From JANXLS01 sp035308565 (lineage in GTDB: Bacteria > Planctomycetota > SZUA-567 > H5-PLA8), in assembly GCA_035308565.1 (NCBI GenBank), contig DATGGK010000210.1, positions 1 to 64,000 of the forward strand: 64,000 nt of DNA, read 5' to 3'. Below the pieces are notes generated by a model. That model searched no databases. It was given only the letters and a program-made list of their open reading frames with translations, and was not told the origin of the DNA. Shown piece by piece: positions 15,622-25,425 of the stretch (positions within the stretch are counted from its first letter, which is position 1; every line of letters begins with the position of its first letter). A program made the position numbers and the translations under genes.

Positions 15622-18600
15622 ATGGACGGAAACAAAATGGTCGTAAGAACGTTAAAACTTGTGTCGGTTCTGGGATTGGCGATGATGCTTGCGCCGGCGT
15701 TTGGCGCGGCCACCATTAGCCCAATCACGGACGTCACGGTCGCCGAGGACGCCGCCTCACAGGTCGTCGGTTTCAACGGTGTCGGCGGGAATGCGCCTCT
15801 ATCGGTCAGCGCCGTCTCAAATAACACTGCGCTGATTCCGAATCCCACCGTAAATTATGCGAATCCGAACACGAACGGCTCATTGACAATTCAATCCGTG
15901 CTGCATCAAATCGGCACCGCGAAAATCACGGTGACCGTCACTGAAAATGGCGGCGGCACCGCATCGACCAGTTTCAACGTGACTGTTTCGCCCAACTCTG
16001 CGCCCACGCTGGCGACCATTAACGACGTCACCGTCCCAGAAGACGCCGTCGTTCCACGCCAGATCGTGGTAACGGGCATCGCGGCCGACGCCGCCGCGCA
16101 GGAAACGCGGCAGGTTTTGAGCGTCTCCGCGCTGGTGACTGCGACGAACAACGCCAATCTGCTTCCAGCCGGAAGCGTGACCGTGTCGTACACAAGTCCG
16201 TCCGCGACTGCCACAATCAACGTCAGCCCCGCGCTGCATCAGATCGGACAGGCAACCATCTCCGTCACAGTCACCGATGACGGCGGAACCGCGGGCGGCG
16301 GCGTTAATTCGATCACGAAAACATTCAACATCACCGTGCTGCCGAATTCCGCACCCACCTTGAATACGATTCCGGACCTCACCATTCCCGAAGACACCGG
16401 CCAACAGACGGTGGGACTCTCCGGCATCAAGCCAGATGCGTCGAACCTGGAACTGCGCCAGTCGCTCGCCGTGACCGCCACGTCAAACAACCAGGCCGTA
16501 ATTCAAGATTCGGACATTCATATTACGTATTTCAATCCCAATCAAACCGCAACTTTGACATTCACATCGCTTTTGCACGGCGTGGGCGTGGCCACGATCT
16601 CCGTGACGGTCACCGATGACGGCGGCACGGCGAGCCTGGGTTCCAATTCGGTCACTCAGACGTTCAAGGTCACAGTCTCTCCCAATCAGCCGCCGACGCT
16701 AACCGCGATTTCAGATGCGACCATTCCCGAAGACGCCGTGATGCAGCAAGTCACGTTGCAGGGCATAAAAACCGACGCGACTCAAATGGAGACCCGCCAG
16801 AATCTGACGGTGACGGCCACGTCGAACAATCAGGCGCTGATCCGCAATCAGGATATTTCGATCGTCTACACGAGCCCGAGTCCAACCGGAACGCTCACCT
16901 ATATTTCGCTGCTGCACGCCACCGGCCAGGCCATCATCAGCGTTACGGTGACCGACGATGGCGGCACGTTTGGCGGAGGCGTCAATTCTGTCACGCAAAC
17001 TTTCACGGTGACCGTGTCGCCGAACCTCACGCCCACGCTGAATGTCATTGCCAGTGTGACCATCCCCGAAGACGCGGTCATGCAGACGGTGAATCTCTCC
17101 GGCATCAAAGCCGACGCGACGCCCGTCGCCGTGCGCCAAAACCTGACCGTGACGGCCACGTCCAGCGATCAGACCATCATTCGCGATCAGGACATCACGG
17201 TGACGTATGCCAGTCCCAGTCAAAACGGCAGCCTGACTTACATTTCGTTGCTGCACGCCACGGGCACGGCCACGATCTTCGTCACCGTGACCGACGACGG
17301 CGGGACGGCCGGAGGCGGCGTGAATTCGGTCACGCAAAGCTTCCAAGTCACCGTGATGGGCAATCAAGCGCCCACGCTGGCCGTGATTCAAAACATCACG
17401 GTCCCCGAGGACAGTTTGCAGCACACGGTGAATTTGACCGGGATCCATACCGATGCCGGGCCGTTCGAAGTGCGCCAGTCGCTCACAGTGACCGCCACAT
17501 CGAGCGACCAAAGCATCATTAAGGATTCGGATATTTTGGTCAATTACGCCAGCCCCAACATCGGCGGTTCGCTGACCTTCATCACCGTTCTTCACGGCTC
17601 CGGACTGGTTGTGATCTCGGTCAAAGTGCAAGACGACGGCGGACTCGCCAACGGCGGGACGGATTCGTTTACGCGGACGTTTCAAGTCAGCGTCACACAA
17701 AATCAGCCGCCCACGCTGACTGCAATCCCAGACGCCACGATTCCAGAAGACACGTTCACACAGTCGGTGAGTTTGTCCGGAATCCAAACCGACGCCTTGC
17801 AGAACGAAGTGCGGCAATCGCTGACTGTGACCGCCACGTCGAACAATCAGGCCGTAATTCGCGATTCCGATATCTCGATCACCTACATCAGCCCCAACGC
17901 GACGGCCACGCTCAATTACATCACGGTGCTGCATGCGTCCGGCAGCGCCATGATCTCCGTCAAAGTCATGGACGACGGCGGGACCGGCAACGGCGGCGTG
18001 AATTTTGTGATCAAGTCATTCACTGTGACCGTCCTGCCCGATGCCGCGCCGACTTTGAGCGCCATTCCGGACCCCGCGCCGATCAACGAAAACGCACCGC
18101 AGCAGACGGTCAATTTCGGCGGCATCAACACCGACGCGCCGCAACAGGAAATCCGCCAGTCGATGGCCGTCACGGCCACGTCCGACAACCAAGTCGTGAT
18201 TCCCAATGCCAACATTACCATTCAATACGTCAGCCCCGGCGCCACCGGAAAAGTCATGTACACGCCCGCGCCGCACACCAACGGCACCGTCAACATCACC
18301 GTGAAAGTTCAGGACGACGGCACCACGGCCAACGGCGGCATCGACACCGTGACGCGCACGTTCAAAGTCGTCGTCAATCAAGTTTACGAAGCGCCGCTGG
18401 TCACCGACGGCCCGAAAACCGTGAACGATCCGCTCAACTTGCGCCCCGCCGCGGGCATGCTCCCCAATTATGTTGCCTTAACTGGTGCGCCGGTCTCGCT
18501 GCAAGTCACCGTGTTTTCGTACGACATCGACGGCGTGCTCAACGGGCTGGTCAACGGCGTCTCGACGCGCGACACGCTGCGCTTCGATTGGAGCGCCACG

Positions 18601-20400
18601 CTCAACGGCCAGCCCACCAATAACGCCACGTTTGTTCCCAATCACGACGTGCCGGCAGATCCTGTGACCGGCTCCAGTGTGACAAAAATGACCGCCGTCA
18701 CGTTCAGCCAAGCCGGCATCTACACCGTCGTACTGACTGTCAGCGGCGTCGCCGGCGCGCCGGCCACTGCGGGCGCGGATTCGGTGACGGTTTCAACGCT
18801 GGTGATTCCAGTCAACACGCCGCCGGTCATCAATTCGGTGCAACTGCCTGCAAATCAGAATCCGGTTCTGTCGGTTAACGAAGACGTGGTCCTCACTGCA
18901 TACTCGACCGTCAACGGCGATCCCGCGCTCACGCCCGCCTTCGATCCCGACGGCGATTCGCTTCTGTATAGCTGGGCGTTCAAGCGGACCGACGATCCGA
19001 ACGATGACGACTACGTGGAATTTACGACAACCACCACGAACACGATGACCTTCAACACCGGAAATTCCATTTTCACGCCGGCCTACAACGGACAGGACCA
19101 GGTCAATCTCACGATTCAATGCGTCATCACCGATCTGCCCACGCGTGGCGTGAATGCGGCGTACACTTCGACGCCGCCGAGCAAGCCCGCGGTCAAATAC
19201 GTGCTCACCGGCTATCCCGTGGAATACCGCAGCGATCCAACGACGCGGACCGTCAGTTTCACGCTGCAAAGCCCGAACAATGACGTGCGCTCGAAGCTCA
19301 GCACGGTCGTGCGCAATCCCATTAATAAAGTGACGCTCTTTTCGCTCGGCGGGCGCGGCATTTTTCAGGTCGATGCGCGCTACGTCGAAAGCAGCCAGTT
19401 GAAATTCTCCGGCGATGGCGTCGCTGCCGATGCCAACGCGCTCACGCTCTCGCTCAATCCCGACCCTACGCAAACGCCGCTGCCCGATGGCACGCTTCCC
19501 GGCACCGTCGGCGTGATCGAAGGTCTGCTCGCGCCGCTTTATCCGCTGGTGAAACTCACGCCGCCGCCGAATCCCAACAGCCGCTGGTTTAACAACGACA
19601 ACGTCAACCCAGCGCGCAGCGACCTGCTGCACAATCCGTTCACCATTTCGCTGATTTCGCGCGGCGATCTGACGAACACAAAAGCCGAAGGCGTCTCGCT
19701 CATCACCGTACGCGACGAAACGCAGAGCGACCCGCACAACCGCGTGATCGTGCGCCGCATGATCCCGATCACCACCGTCGAATCGCAGACCGCTGAAGGC
19801 CCCACCACTGTCCCCGTGCCCGGCGACTACACCAACACGTTTATCAGCGGGCGTTTCGGTTTCACCGACGGCGTGCGCGATCTCGTTTCGTTCCGCGGCT
19901 CGGTCGGGCCGGTGAACAATCCGCTGCTGGATATTTCCGGCGATCCAACCAAGCCCAACAAAATCAGCGTGGGGCTGGGCAATGTCATTGTCGAGGGCAC
20001 GTTCGTTTTCCAAGGGTCGAACACCGCGAAGGTCCACCTCACCAACATCTACGACGACGGCGACCACAAGCCATTGACAAAAAAAGACGTCTCCATCTTC
20101 CGCGTGCAGCTTCAGAACAACATTTTGCTGGTGAACTTGGCGCTCTCCGGCGACAACCTGGCCGCGCGCGGATTCGATACCGCCGGCGTGACCAATCATC
20201 CGAAGGATCGCTTCGGCGTCGATCCGCCGCCGAATTTCGGCACCGTGCAAAAAGGCAACCTGACCCAGCTTTTCATCCAAGCCGCCGTCGTCGTCGGGCA
20301 GCAAGGCAAACTGAACAACAATTACGACTCGATCATTCGCTGTTTTTACTTTTTGAAGAACGGAACTGGACGGATTGTCGGACAGAACTTTAAGCAGTAG
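15622..20400 (+). CDS. giant exported protein with eight cadherin/Ig-like repeats
   Basis: 1592 residues (1587 if the ATG at 15637 is used). A signal peptide (LVSVLGLAMMLAPAFGA) precedes eight tandem domains of about 110-120 residues, roughly residues 28-930. Each opens with a variant of APTLxxIxDxTIPEDxxxQ, has RQSLTVTATSNNQ in the middle, and closes with SVTVTDDGGT and a TFxVTV strand. The domains resemble cadherin- or Ig-like modules of bacterial adhesins; DxDG-type acidic motifs in the C-terminal third (FDPDGDSLLYSW) could bind calcium. The remaining roughly 650 residues are beta-rich without a clear domain and have no sorting signal or barrel I can identify. Its place between two paralogous porins suggests a shared outer-surface role. 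Confidence 0.85.
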   Translation: MDGNKMVVRTLKLVSVLGLAMMLAPAFGAATISPITDVTVAEDAASQVVGFNGVGGNAPLSVSAVSNNTALIPNPTVNYANPNTNGSLTIQSVLHQIGTAKITVTVTENGGGTASTSFNVTVSPNSAPTLATINDVTVPEDAVVPRQIVVTGIAADAAAQETRQVLSVSALVTATNNANLLPAGSVTVSYTSPSATATINVSPALHQIGQATISVTVTDDGGTAGGGVNSITKTFNITVLPNSAPTLNTIPDLTIPEDTGQQTVGLSGIKPDASNLELRQSLAVTATSNNQAVIQDSDIHITYFNPNQTATLTFTSLLHGVGVATISVTVTDDGGTASLGSNSVTQTFKVTVSPNQPPTLTAISDATIPEDAVMQQVTLQGIKTDATQMETRQNLTVTATSNNQALIRNQDISIVYTSPSPTGTLTYISLLHATGQAIISVTVTDDGGTFGGGVNSVTQTFTVTVSPNLTPTLNVIASVTIPEDAVMQTVNLSGIKADATPVAVRQNLTVTATSSDQTIIRDQDITVTYASPSQNGSLTYISLLHATGTATIFVTVTDDGGTAGGGVNSVTQSFQVTVMGNQAPTLAVIQNITVPEDSLQHTVNLTGIHTDAGPFEVRQSLTVTATSSDQSIIKDSDILVNYASPNIGGSLTFITVLHGSGLVVISVKVQDDGGLANGGTDSFTRTFQVSVTQNQPPTLTAIPDATIPEDTFTQSVSLSGIQTDALQNEVRQSLTVTATSNNQAVIRDSDISITYISPNATATLNYITVLHASGSAMISVKVMDDGGTGNGGVNFVIKSFTVTVLPDAAPTLSAIPDPAPINENAPQQTVNFGGINTDAPQQEIRQSMAVTATSDNQVVIPNANITIQYVSPGATGKVMYTPAPHTNGTVNITVKVQDDGTTANGGIDTVTRTFKVVVNQVYEAPLVTDGPKTVNDPLNLRPAAGMLPNYVALTGAPVSLQVTVFSYDIDGVLNGLVNGVSTRDTLRFDWSATLNGQPTNNATFVPNHDVPADPVTGSSVTKMTAVTFSQAGIYTVVLTVSGVAGAPATAGADSVTVSTLVIPVNTPPVINSVQLPANQNPVLSVNEDVVLTAYSTVNGDPALTPAFDPDGDSLLYSWAFKRTDDPNDDDYVEFTTTTTNTMTFNTGNSIFTPAYNGQDQVNLTIQCVITDLPTRGVNAAYTSTPPSKPAVKYVLTGYPVEYRSDPTTRTVSFTLQSPNNDVRSKLSTVVRNPINKVTLFSLGGRGIFQVDARYVESSQLKFSGDGVAADANALTLSLNPDPTQTPLPDGTLPGTVGVIEGLLAPLYPLVKLTPPPNPNSRWFNNDNVNPARSDLLHNPFTISLISRGDLTNTKAEGVSLITVRDETQSDPHNRVIVRRMIPITTVESQTAEGPTTVPVPGDYTNTFISGRFGFTDGVRDLVSFRGSVGPVNNPLLDISGDPTKPNKISVGLGNVIVEGTFVFQGSNTAKVHLTNIYDDGDHKPLTKKDVSIFRVQLQNNILLVNLALSGDNLAARGFDTAGVTNHPKDRFGVDPPPNFGTVQKGNLTQLFIQAAVVVGQQGKLNNNYDSIIRCFYFLKNGTGRIVGQNFKQ

Positions 20401-20407
20401 ACGTAAC

Positions 20408-20424
20408 GCAGGCATCTTGCCTGC
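20408..20424. repeat. GCAGGCATCTTGCCTGC palindrome
   Basis: A 17-nt near-palindrome between the repeat protein and the second porin. An identical copy lies at 39402-39418, so it is a dispersed element. Confidence 0.8.
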
Positions 20425-20443
20425 ACATAAGAGGGGAACGACC

Positions 20444-22123
20444 ATGAAAATGGCAACGATTGCAGCGGCGGCAGTGCTGCTTGTGGCGGCGGGAGATTTC
20501 GCTCCGGCGCGGGCGGGCGACGCACCCGCCACCGAAGAAGAAGTCAAACAGTTGCGCGAGCAGGTCAAAAAAATGGCCGCGCTGCAGGAAGAGGTCAAGA
20601 AGATCGGCGCCTTGCAGGAGGAGCTCAACAAGCTCACCGACAATTACATGGCGCTGAAGAAGCTCCCCAAAGCGCCGACGCCGGCCACCGCCGACAAGGT
20701 GCTCGAGACGAAATACGGCCCCAACGCGAACGTGATCACGCGCAGTGGTAAACTCCAATTCGGCGGCCTGCTGCAAGCGTGGTATTACACCATTCAACAT
20801 GACAACCGCGGCTTGTTCGACAATCCAGCGGGCTTCATTGTGGACAGTAATTCAGCCTCGAACACCGACAGCTTCCGCATCCGCCGCGCGGAACTGCGCT
20901 TCACCATGGACGTGAACGATTACGTCAGTTCCTTTGTGATGATCGATCCGGCCAATGAAGCCACCAGTTTCCCGCAACTGGGCGTGGCACAGCATCGGCT
21001 GGCGAGCGTCTCGCCGGAATTCGCGAACGCCAACGGCACGGCGGTGGTCAACGGCTTCAACACGATTCCGGGGACGACCATGAATCCGATCGCGGCGGTG
21101 CAGGGCGGATTGGGCACGCCCAACCGGCTGCTGCAAGACGCGCTGATCAATTTCCACGGCGTCGTGCCGCACCACGATTTCACCGTCGGCCAAATGCGCC
21201 CGACGTTCAACGAAGAATTCCTCGAGGAAAATGGCGCGCTGCCTTTTGTCGAGCGTTCCTACATCGGCAATTCGATTTCGCGCGATCTCGGCGCGGTGAT
21301 TCACGGCTCATGGTGGTGCAACGGCGGCGGCTCGGTCTATCAGGGACAATACGACACAGGCCGCGTGCAATATTGGATGGGCGTCTATAACGGTTCCGCC
21401 AGTCTGCTCGGCACGACGGGCTCCGCGGCCAATCGCAGCGACACAAACGACTACAAGGATTTCATCGGCACCGTGCTGGTGCGGCCGATGTGGGACGATT
21501 GCCTCGGCAAATTGGAACTCGGTTATTCTTTCCGCTACGGCCATCACGGAAATTCCGGCTTGAGCAGCGCGACCACCTCGCCCGGATTTTTGGGCGTGAA
21601 TACTCCCGCAATGGGCCACGACGGCTGGGTGAGCTACACCGCGCCAGGCGTTGCGAAAGGATTGTGGGCGAAAGGCGAGATGACCTGGATGCGCGACCGC
21701 AACGCCAGCGGTTCGGTGATCGATCTGGCCAGCAACGATTTCCAACTCGACGACGGCAGCGGCAACCCGCTCTCCGCCGGCCAGCCGCAGCCGGTGAGCA
21801 CCTTTGGCTATTGGGCCGCGATCGGCTACAAATTCGCCGATACGCCCTTCTGCACCTGCGGCAAGCAGTTCTGGCGCAACCTCGAAGTCGATTTCCGCTA
21901 CGAGCGCGCGCCGAACATTTTCGTCGCCAAGCCCGACCCGAATTTCACGAGCGTGTATTCGACGCAGGTTTACACCGCGGGACTTAACTACTACATCAAG
22001 TCCGACAACGCGAAAATCCAGGCGAATTACAACTGGGTTGAAAACCCGCGCGGCCCGAACGGCCAGCCGTTCCACAACACGCGCAACGACAGTTTTGTGA
22101 TTAATTTTCAGGTGATGTGGTAA
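20444..22123 (+). CDS. outer-membrane porin with N-terminal coiled coil
   Basis: 559 residues from the ATG at 20444, which follows GAGGGG and gives a clean signal peptide (MATIAAAAVLLVAAGDFAPA); the upstream extension to 20375 overlaps the previous gene and is unlikely. After cleavage comes a coiled coil with heptad leucines (EEVKQLREQVKKMAALQEEV), of the kind that anchors porins to the cell wall or trimerises. The barrel follows with the same strand motifs as the porin at 13936 (GLLQAWYYTIQHDN, FRIRRAELRF, MIDPANEA) and a final strand FVINFQVMW. An odd Cys-rich loop FCTCGK is present near residue 470. Second porin of the cluster. Confidence 0.8.
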   Translation: MKMATIAAAAVLLVAAGDFAPARAGDAPATEEEVKQLREQVKKMAALQEEVKKIGALQEELNKLTDNYMALKKLPKAPTPATADKVLETKYGPNANVITRSGKLQFGGLLQAWYYTIQHDNRGLFDNPAGFIVDSNSASNTDSFRIRRAELRFTMDVNDYVSSFVMIDPANEATSFPQLGVAQHRLASVSPEFANANGTAVVNGFNTIPGTTMNPIAAVQGGLGTPNRLLQDALINFHGVVPHHDFTVGQMRPTFNEEFLEENGALPFVERSYIGNSISRDLGAVIHGSWWCNGGGSVYQGQYDTGRVQYWMGVYNGSASLLGTTGSAANRSDTNDYKDFIGTVLVRPMWDDCLGKLELGYSFRYGHHGNSGLSSATTSPGFLGVNTPAMGHDGWVSYTAPGVAKGLWAKGEMTWMRDRNASGSVIDLASNDFQLDDGSGNPLSAGQPQPVSTFGYWAAIGYKFADTPFCTCGKQFWRNLEVDFRYERAPNIFVAKPDPNFTSVYSTQVYTAGLNYYIKSDNAKIQANYNWVENPRGPNGQPFHNTRNDSFVINFQVMW

Positions 22124-22130
22124 CACCAAT

Positions 22131-22200
22131 TCAAAATGCAAAATTCAAAATGCAAAATTGGGGCAGGCATCGCCAGTTTTTAATTTTTAATTTTGAATTA
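22131..22200. terminator. inverted heptamer arrays between convergent genes
   Basis: Left arm TCAAAAT, GCAAAAT, TCAAAAT, GCAAAAT at 22131-22158; the right arm near 22177-22200 is the complementary strand of related units (ATTCAAA, ATTAAAA). Folded, it makes an AT-rich stem between the porin and the convergent dehydrogenase, suitable as a bidirectional terminator. Confidence 0.6.
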
Positions 22201-22203
22201 TTT

Positions 22204-23238
22204 CTACGGTTTCAGAACCGCTTTCACCAAATCCCCCGACTGCATGCCGTCGAAGCAGCTCTTCCATTCGGCCAACGGCGCGATGCGGCTCAAAATCGGA
22301 TCAAGGTTAAGTTGTCCGCTGGCGAGCATCGACAGCACTTTTTCCCACATGGGCCAGTTGTGGCTGAAACTGCCTTTGAGCGCCACGGCTTTCTGAACCA
22401 GCGCATCCAGTGAAAAATTGCACGGCTGCGGGCCCCATCCGACTTTGCTGATCTGCCCATTGGGGCACACCAAATCAAGCGCAACTTTGAGCGTCGCGCT
22501 TACGCCGGCGGCGTCGATGATCACATCCAGTCCATATCCGTCGCCGATGGTTTTGACCAGCGCCGGCGCGTCTTCGCCATTCGCGCCGAGCGTGTGCGTT
22601 GCGCCGACTTGCTTGGCAAATTCCAAACGTTTGGCGTCGCCTTTGGTGCCGATGACGATGAGTGGATTCGCGCCGCAGAGTTTGGCCATCGACGCGCAAA
22701 GAATGCCGATGGGGCCGGGGCCGATCACCGCGACGCTGTCGCCGGGTTTGATGTGTACGTTGTTGACGACGGCGTTGTAGGCGACACAACAGGGTTCGGT
22801 CAGGGCCGCTTTTTCAAACGACAGCCCATCCGGAATTTTGTGCAGGCAGCGTTCCGGCACGCGCGCGTATCGCGTCATCGCGCCGTTGACGCCATAGCCA
22901 AATCCGAGCCGATTCGGATCGAGATTGTACAGCCCCGATTTGACGAACGGCGAATGCTCCGGCAGCACCGCCGCCGTTTCGCTCACCACGCGGTCGCCTT
23001 CCTTGAACGCTTTGACGCGCGAGCCGGCCTTGGCGATGACGCCGCCAAATTCATGCCCGAGCACCACGGGGTAGTTGACTTTCCAGCTTTGCGAGCCATG
23101 GTATTGATGCAAGTCGCTGCCGCAAACGCCGACGGCGCGCACGGCGAGGAGCACGTCGCTTTCACCGAATTCCGGTTCCGGCACTTCGCGGAGTTCAACG
23201 GAATGAGGCGTGGAGGAGTAGTTAACAAGTCCGAGCAT
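22204..23238 (-). CDS. zinc-type medium-chain dehydrogenase, sorbitol/threonine dehydrogenase-like
   Basis: 344 residues from the ATG at 23238 (MLGLVNYSSTPHSVELREV); frames extending further upstream run through a heptamer array and are not credible. The catalytic zinc site is seen as GVCGSDLHQYHG and GHEFGGV, the NAD(P) fold as VAVIGPGPIGILCASMAK, and the substrate region as ALTEPCCVAYNAV. The four cysteines of the structural zinc lobe of classic alcohol dehydrogenases are absent, as in sorbitol dehydrogenases. It probably oxidises a polyol or sugar. It stands alone, with a heptamer array just in front of its start. Confidence 0.85.
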   Translation of the reverse strand: MLGLVNYSSTPHSVELREVPEPEFGESDVLLAVRAVGVCGSDLHQYHGSQSWKVNYPVVLGHEFGGVIAKAGSRVKAFKEGDRVVSETAAVLPEHSPFVKSGLYNLDPNRLGFGYGVNGAMTRYARVPERCLHKIPDGLSFEKAALTEPCCVAYNAVVNNVHIKPGDSVAVIGPGPIGILCASMAKLCGANPLIVIGTKGDAKRLEFAKQVGATHTLGANGEDAPALVKTIGDGYGLDVIIDAAGVSATLKVALDLVCPNGQISKVGWGPQPCNFSLDALVQKAVALKGSFSHNWPMWEKVLSMLASGQLNLDPILSRIAPLAEWKSCFDGMQSGDLVKAVLKP

Positions 23239-23246
23239 GAAAGTAG

Positions 23247-23288
23247 TCCTGAGTGCTGAGTGCTGAGTGCTGAGTGCTGAGTGCTGAG
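23247..23288. repeat. heptamer array, CTGAGTG type
   Basis: Six tandem CTGAGTG units (23249-23290 region) begin nine bases upstream of the dehydrogenase ATG. Sister arrays precede ileS (32626-32660), the S9 peptidase (42229-42246, other strand) and the FGE-like gene (51930-51957). Confidence 0.9.
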
Positions 23289-23309
23289 AATTGGAACGCG
23301 ATTTGAATT

Positions 23310-23345
23310 TTCTCACAAAGACGCGAGCGCGCAAAGAAGAAAATT
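23310..23345. repeat. single arm of GCGCAAAG-type element
   Basis: TTCTCACAAAGACGCGAGCG followed by CGCAAAGAAG, between divergent genes. It resembles one arm of the inverted elements at 9338-9489 and 37314-37456. Confidence 0.5.
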
Positions 23346-23458
23346 GACGGCGGACACCGCAAATTCGTGGCAACCACTGGCAAGTGAACAGTCCCATTCT
23401 TGCCAATCGCCGTAAACCGCGTATGATGCGCGCGATTAAAAGCAGGAGTGCAGTGCGT

Positions 23459-24043
23459 TTGATCCTTGTCATCGACAACTACGATTCGTTTACGTACAAC
23501 CTCGTCCAGTGTCTCGGCACGCTGGGCGCGGACTTGAAGGTCGTGCGCAACGATCAGATCACGCTCGACGAAATCAAACGCATGCGTCCGGAAAAAATCA
23601 TCATTTCGCCCGGCCCGTGCACGCCGAAAGAAGCGGGCGTCTCCGTGCCGGTGATCCTCGAATTCGCCGGCAAAGTTCCAATCCTCGGCGTGTGCCTCGG
23701 CCATCAATCCATCGGCGCCGCGTTCGGCGCGACGGTCAACCGCGCCGACCGGCTGATGCATGGCAAAACCTCGCGCGTGACGCACGATGGGCTTGGCCTC
23801 TACGAAAACATGCCCAACCCTTTCGAAGCCACGCGCTATCATTCGCTGATCGTGCGCGAAGAAACGCTCCCGCCGTTCCTGAAAGTCGCCTCGCGCTCCG
23901 AAGACATGGGCGAAGTGATGGGCATCCGCCACGTCGAATGGCCGCTCGAAGGCGTGCAGTATCATCCGGAAAGTTTTTTGACGCAGGACGGCGAGCGGCT
24001 GCTGAAGAATTTTCTGGAAGGTTCGTACTTCAATTCCCGTTGA
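23459..24043 (+). CDS. trpG: glutamine amidotransferase of anthranilate/aminodeoxychorismate synthase
   Basis: 194 residues from a TTG that gives the canonical MILVIDNYDSFTYNLVQ; a GTG at 23453, closer to AGGAG, is also possible. It supplies ammonia from glutamine to chorismate in tryptophan or folate synthesis. The class I amidotransferase triad is complete: nucleophile Cys in GVCLGHQSIG, and His and Glu in VQYHPESFLT. The oxyanion motif SPGPCTPKEAG is present. The partner TrpE/PabB is not in the window, and trpD lies 24 kb away, so the pathway genes are dispersed. trpG and pabA cannot be told apart by sequence alone. Confidence 0.88.
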   Translation: MILVIDNYDSFTYNLVQCLGTLGADLKVVRNDQITLDEIKRMRPEKIIISPGPCTPKEAGVSVPVILEFAGKVPILGVCLGHQSIGAAFGATVNRADRLMHGKTSRVTHDGLGLYENMPNPFEATRYHSLIVREETLPPFLKVASRSEDMGEVMGIRHVEWPLEGVQYHPESFLTQDGERLLKNFLEGSYFNSR

Positions 24044-24089
24044 ATTCAATTTGTCGTGGCATGTTTGTGAACTGTCGGAGCGGCGCGCA

Positions 24090-24131
24090 AAATGACAAAT
24101 CACAAATGCCAAATGACGAATGACAAATGAG
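24090..24131. repeat. heptamer array, AAATGAC type
   Basis: Six units in perfect 7-nt phase: AAATGAC, AAATCAC, AAATGCC, AAATGAC, GAATGAC, AAATGAG. The array runs into the start region of tilS, and one candidate ATG (24120) lies inside it. Confidence 0.9.
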
Positions 24132-24137
24132 CCGTTT

Positions 24138-25295
24138 ATGCGCCTCCCGCTTCTAGTCGGCAACGCCATCCGCGAACGCAAACTGATCCCGCCCAGTGGC
24201 CGCGTGCTCGTCGCGCTTTCGGGCGGGCCGGATTCGGTTGCGCTGTTGCTGTGCATGTTGGAGCTTTCAAAAAAGCGCGACCTCAAATTCGCACTCGCCG
24301 CCGCGCATCTCAATCACAGTATTCGCGGCAAGGATGCGGATCGCGACGAAAGTTTTTGCCGCAAGCTTTGCAAGAAAAAGGGCGTTGAATTCATCGCCGC
24401 GCGCGCCGATGCGCCAAGCTTAAGCGGCGCGCTGAATCGCTCGCTCGAAGAAAGCGCGCGGATCGTGCGGCGCGCATTTCTGGCAGCGGCTGCGTTGCGC
24501 ACAGAAGCGAATTGCGTCGCCGTCGCGCATCACGCCGACGACCGCATTGAAACGGTGCTCTATCGAATCTGCCGCGGCACGGGCATGGCCGGCTTGCGCG
24601 GGATCGGCTGGACCGGGCCGCTTAAACTCGACGACGAGCCAAACGTCGATGAGTGGATTCAGTGGCTTGACGCATCCGGCAAACCACAGCCCACCGCGCA
24701 CGCCGCGGAGATTTCTTTTGCGGCCGGTAATGACGAGGCGCACAGAAAACAATTGGCTGAAATTCAAATCGTCCGCCCGATGCTCGGCTGCACGCGGCCT
24801 GAAGTGCTCGAATACCTCAAGCAGAAGCGCCAAAATTATTGCACGGACCTCACCAATTTCGACAACGACATTCCGCGCAACGCGATTCGCAACCAGGTGC
24901 TGCCGATCCTCGCGGGCAAAGTCCACGCCGGCGCGCGGCAGGCGTTGTGGCGATTGGCTGAGGAAGCCGACATTCACGCGGCCAAGCGCGCGTGGCGCCG
25001 CGAGTGGCTGGGCAGTTTCGCCGACGCCGCGCGCCACGGCACGATTGAACTGCCCGTGCCTAGCATGGGCTCGCCGCCGGAGCTCGACGAACTCGCCGAC
25101 ACGCTTGACGTGCTGAAGACGCTCTGGAAATTGAAGGAGAGCCAATTCACGCACCGGCATGCGCAAGCGCTGCGGCGGCTTTTCAATCCGGGCAGCGGGC
25201 CGAAGTCGATCGATCTGCCGAACAATCTGGTTGCGGAACGCGAAGGGAAAAAAGTGACGATTCGGAAAAATTATCGCGCGCGGGAACTGCTCTAA
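24138..25295 (+). CDS. tilS: tRNA(Ile)-lysidine synthase
   Basis: About 385 residues. TilS converts the wobble C of the AUA-reading tRNA-Ile to lysidine using lysine and ATP. The PP-loop VALSGGPDSVALLL near the N-terminus is exact, followed by AAHLNHSIRG, and the family motif AHHADDRIETVLYRICRGTG contains the usual HxxDD. A middle region of about 40 residues (DDEPNVDEWIQWLD onward) looks like a lineage insert. The C-terminal substrate domain is short. The ATG at 24138 starts MRLPLLVGNAI; an ATG at 24120 within the heptamer array is the alternative, and neither has a clear ribosome-binding site. Confidence 0.9.
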   Translation: MRLPLLVGNAIRERKLIPPSGRVLVALSGGPDSVALLLCMLELSKKRDLKFALAAAHLNHSIRGKDADRDESFCRKLCKKKGVEFIAARADAPSLSGALNRSLEESARIVRRAFLAAAALRTEANCVAVAHHADDRIETVLYRICRGTGMAGLRGIGWTGPLKLDDEPNVDEWIQWLDASGKPQPTAHAAEISFAAGNDEAHRKQLAEIQIVRPMLGCTRPEVLEYLKQKRQNYCTDLTNFDNDIPRNAIRNQVLPILAGKVHAGARQALWRLAEEADIHAAKRAWRREWLGSFADAARHGTIELPVPSMGSPPELDELADTLDVLKTLWKLKESQFTHRHAQALRRLFNPGSGPKSIDLPNNLVAEREGKKVTIRKNYRARELL

Positions 25296-25334
25296 TAATC
25301 CGTTTCAAAACTTCGAGATGCGAAGCGCCGCCGT

Positions 25335-25378
25335 ACTTCCCTCTCCCCTTGGTGGAGAGGGTCGGGGGCGAGGGGTTT
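25335..25378. repeat. CTCTCCCC/GGAGAGGG hairpin element
   Basis: CCCTCTCCCC and GGTGGAGAGGG pair across a short loop between convergent tilS and the DUF2264 gene, followed by GGGGCGAGGGG. A related element lies at 47930-47985. Probable bidirectional termination element. Confidence 0.5.
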
Positions 25379-25425
25379 CGCAACGCGCGCTGCATCATGC
25401 CCAATGAATCGCCGTCGGTACAATT

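Noticed and set aside
18793..20643. 616-codon minus-strand frame
   Set aside because: Antisense to the giant repeat protein, with no recognisable domain.
23247..23288. Heptamer and nonamer arrays as CRISPR
   Set aside because: Units are 7 or 9 nt with no spacers, and no cas gene is present.
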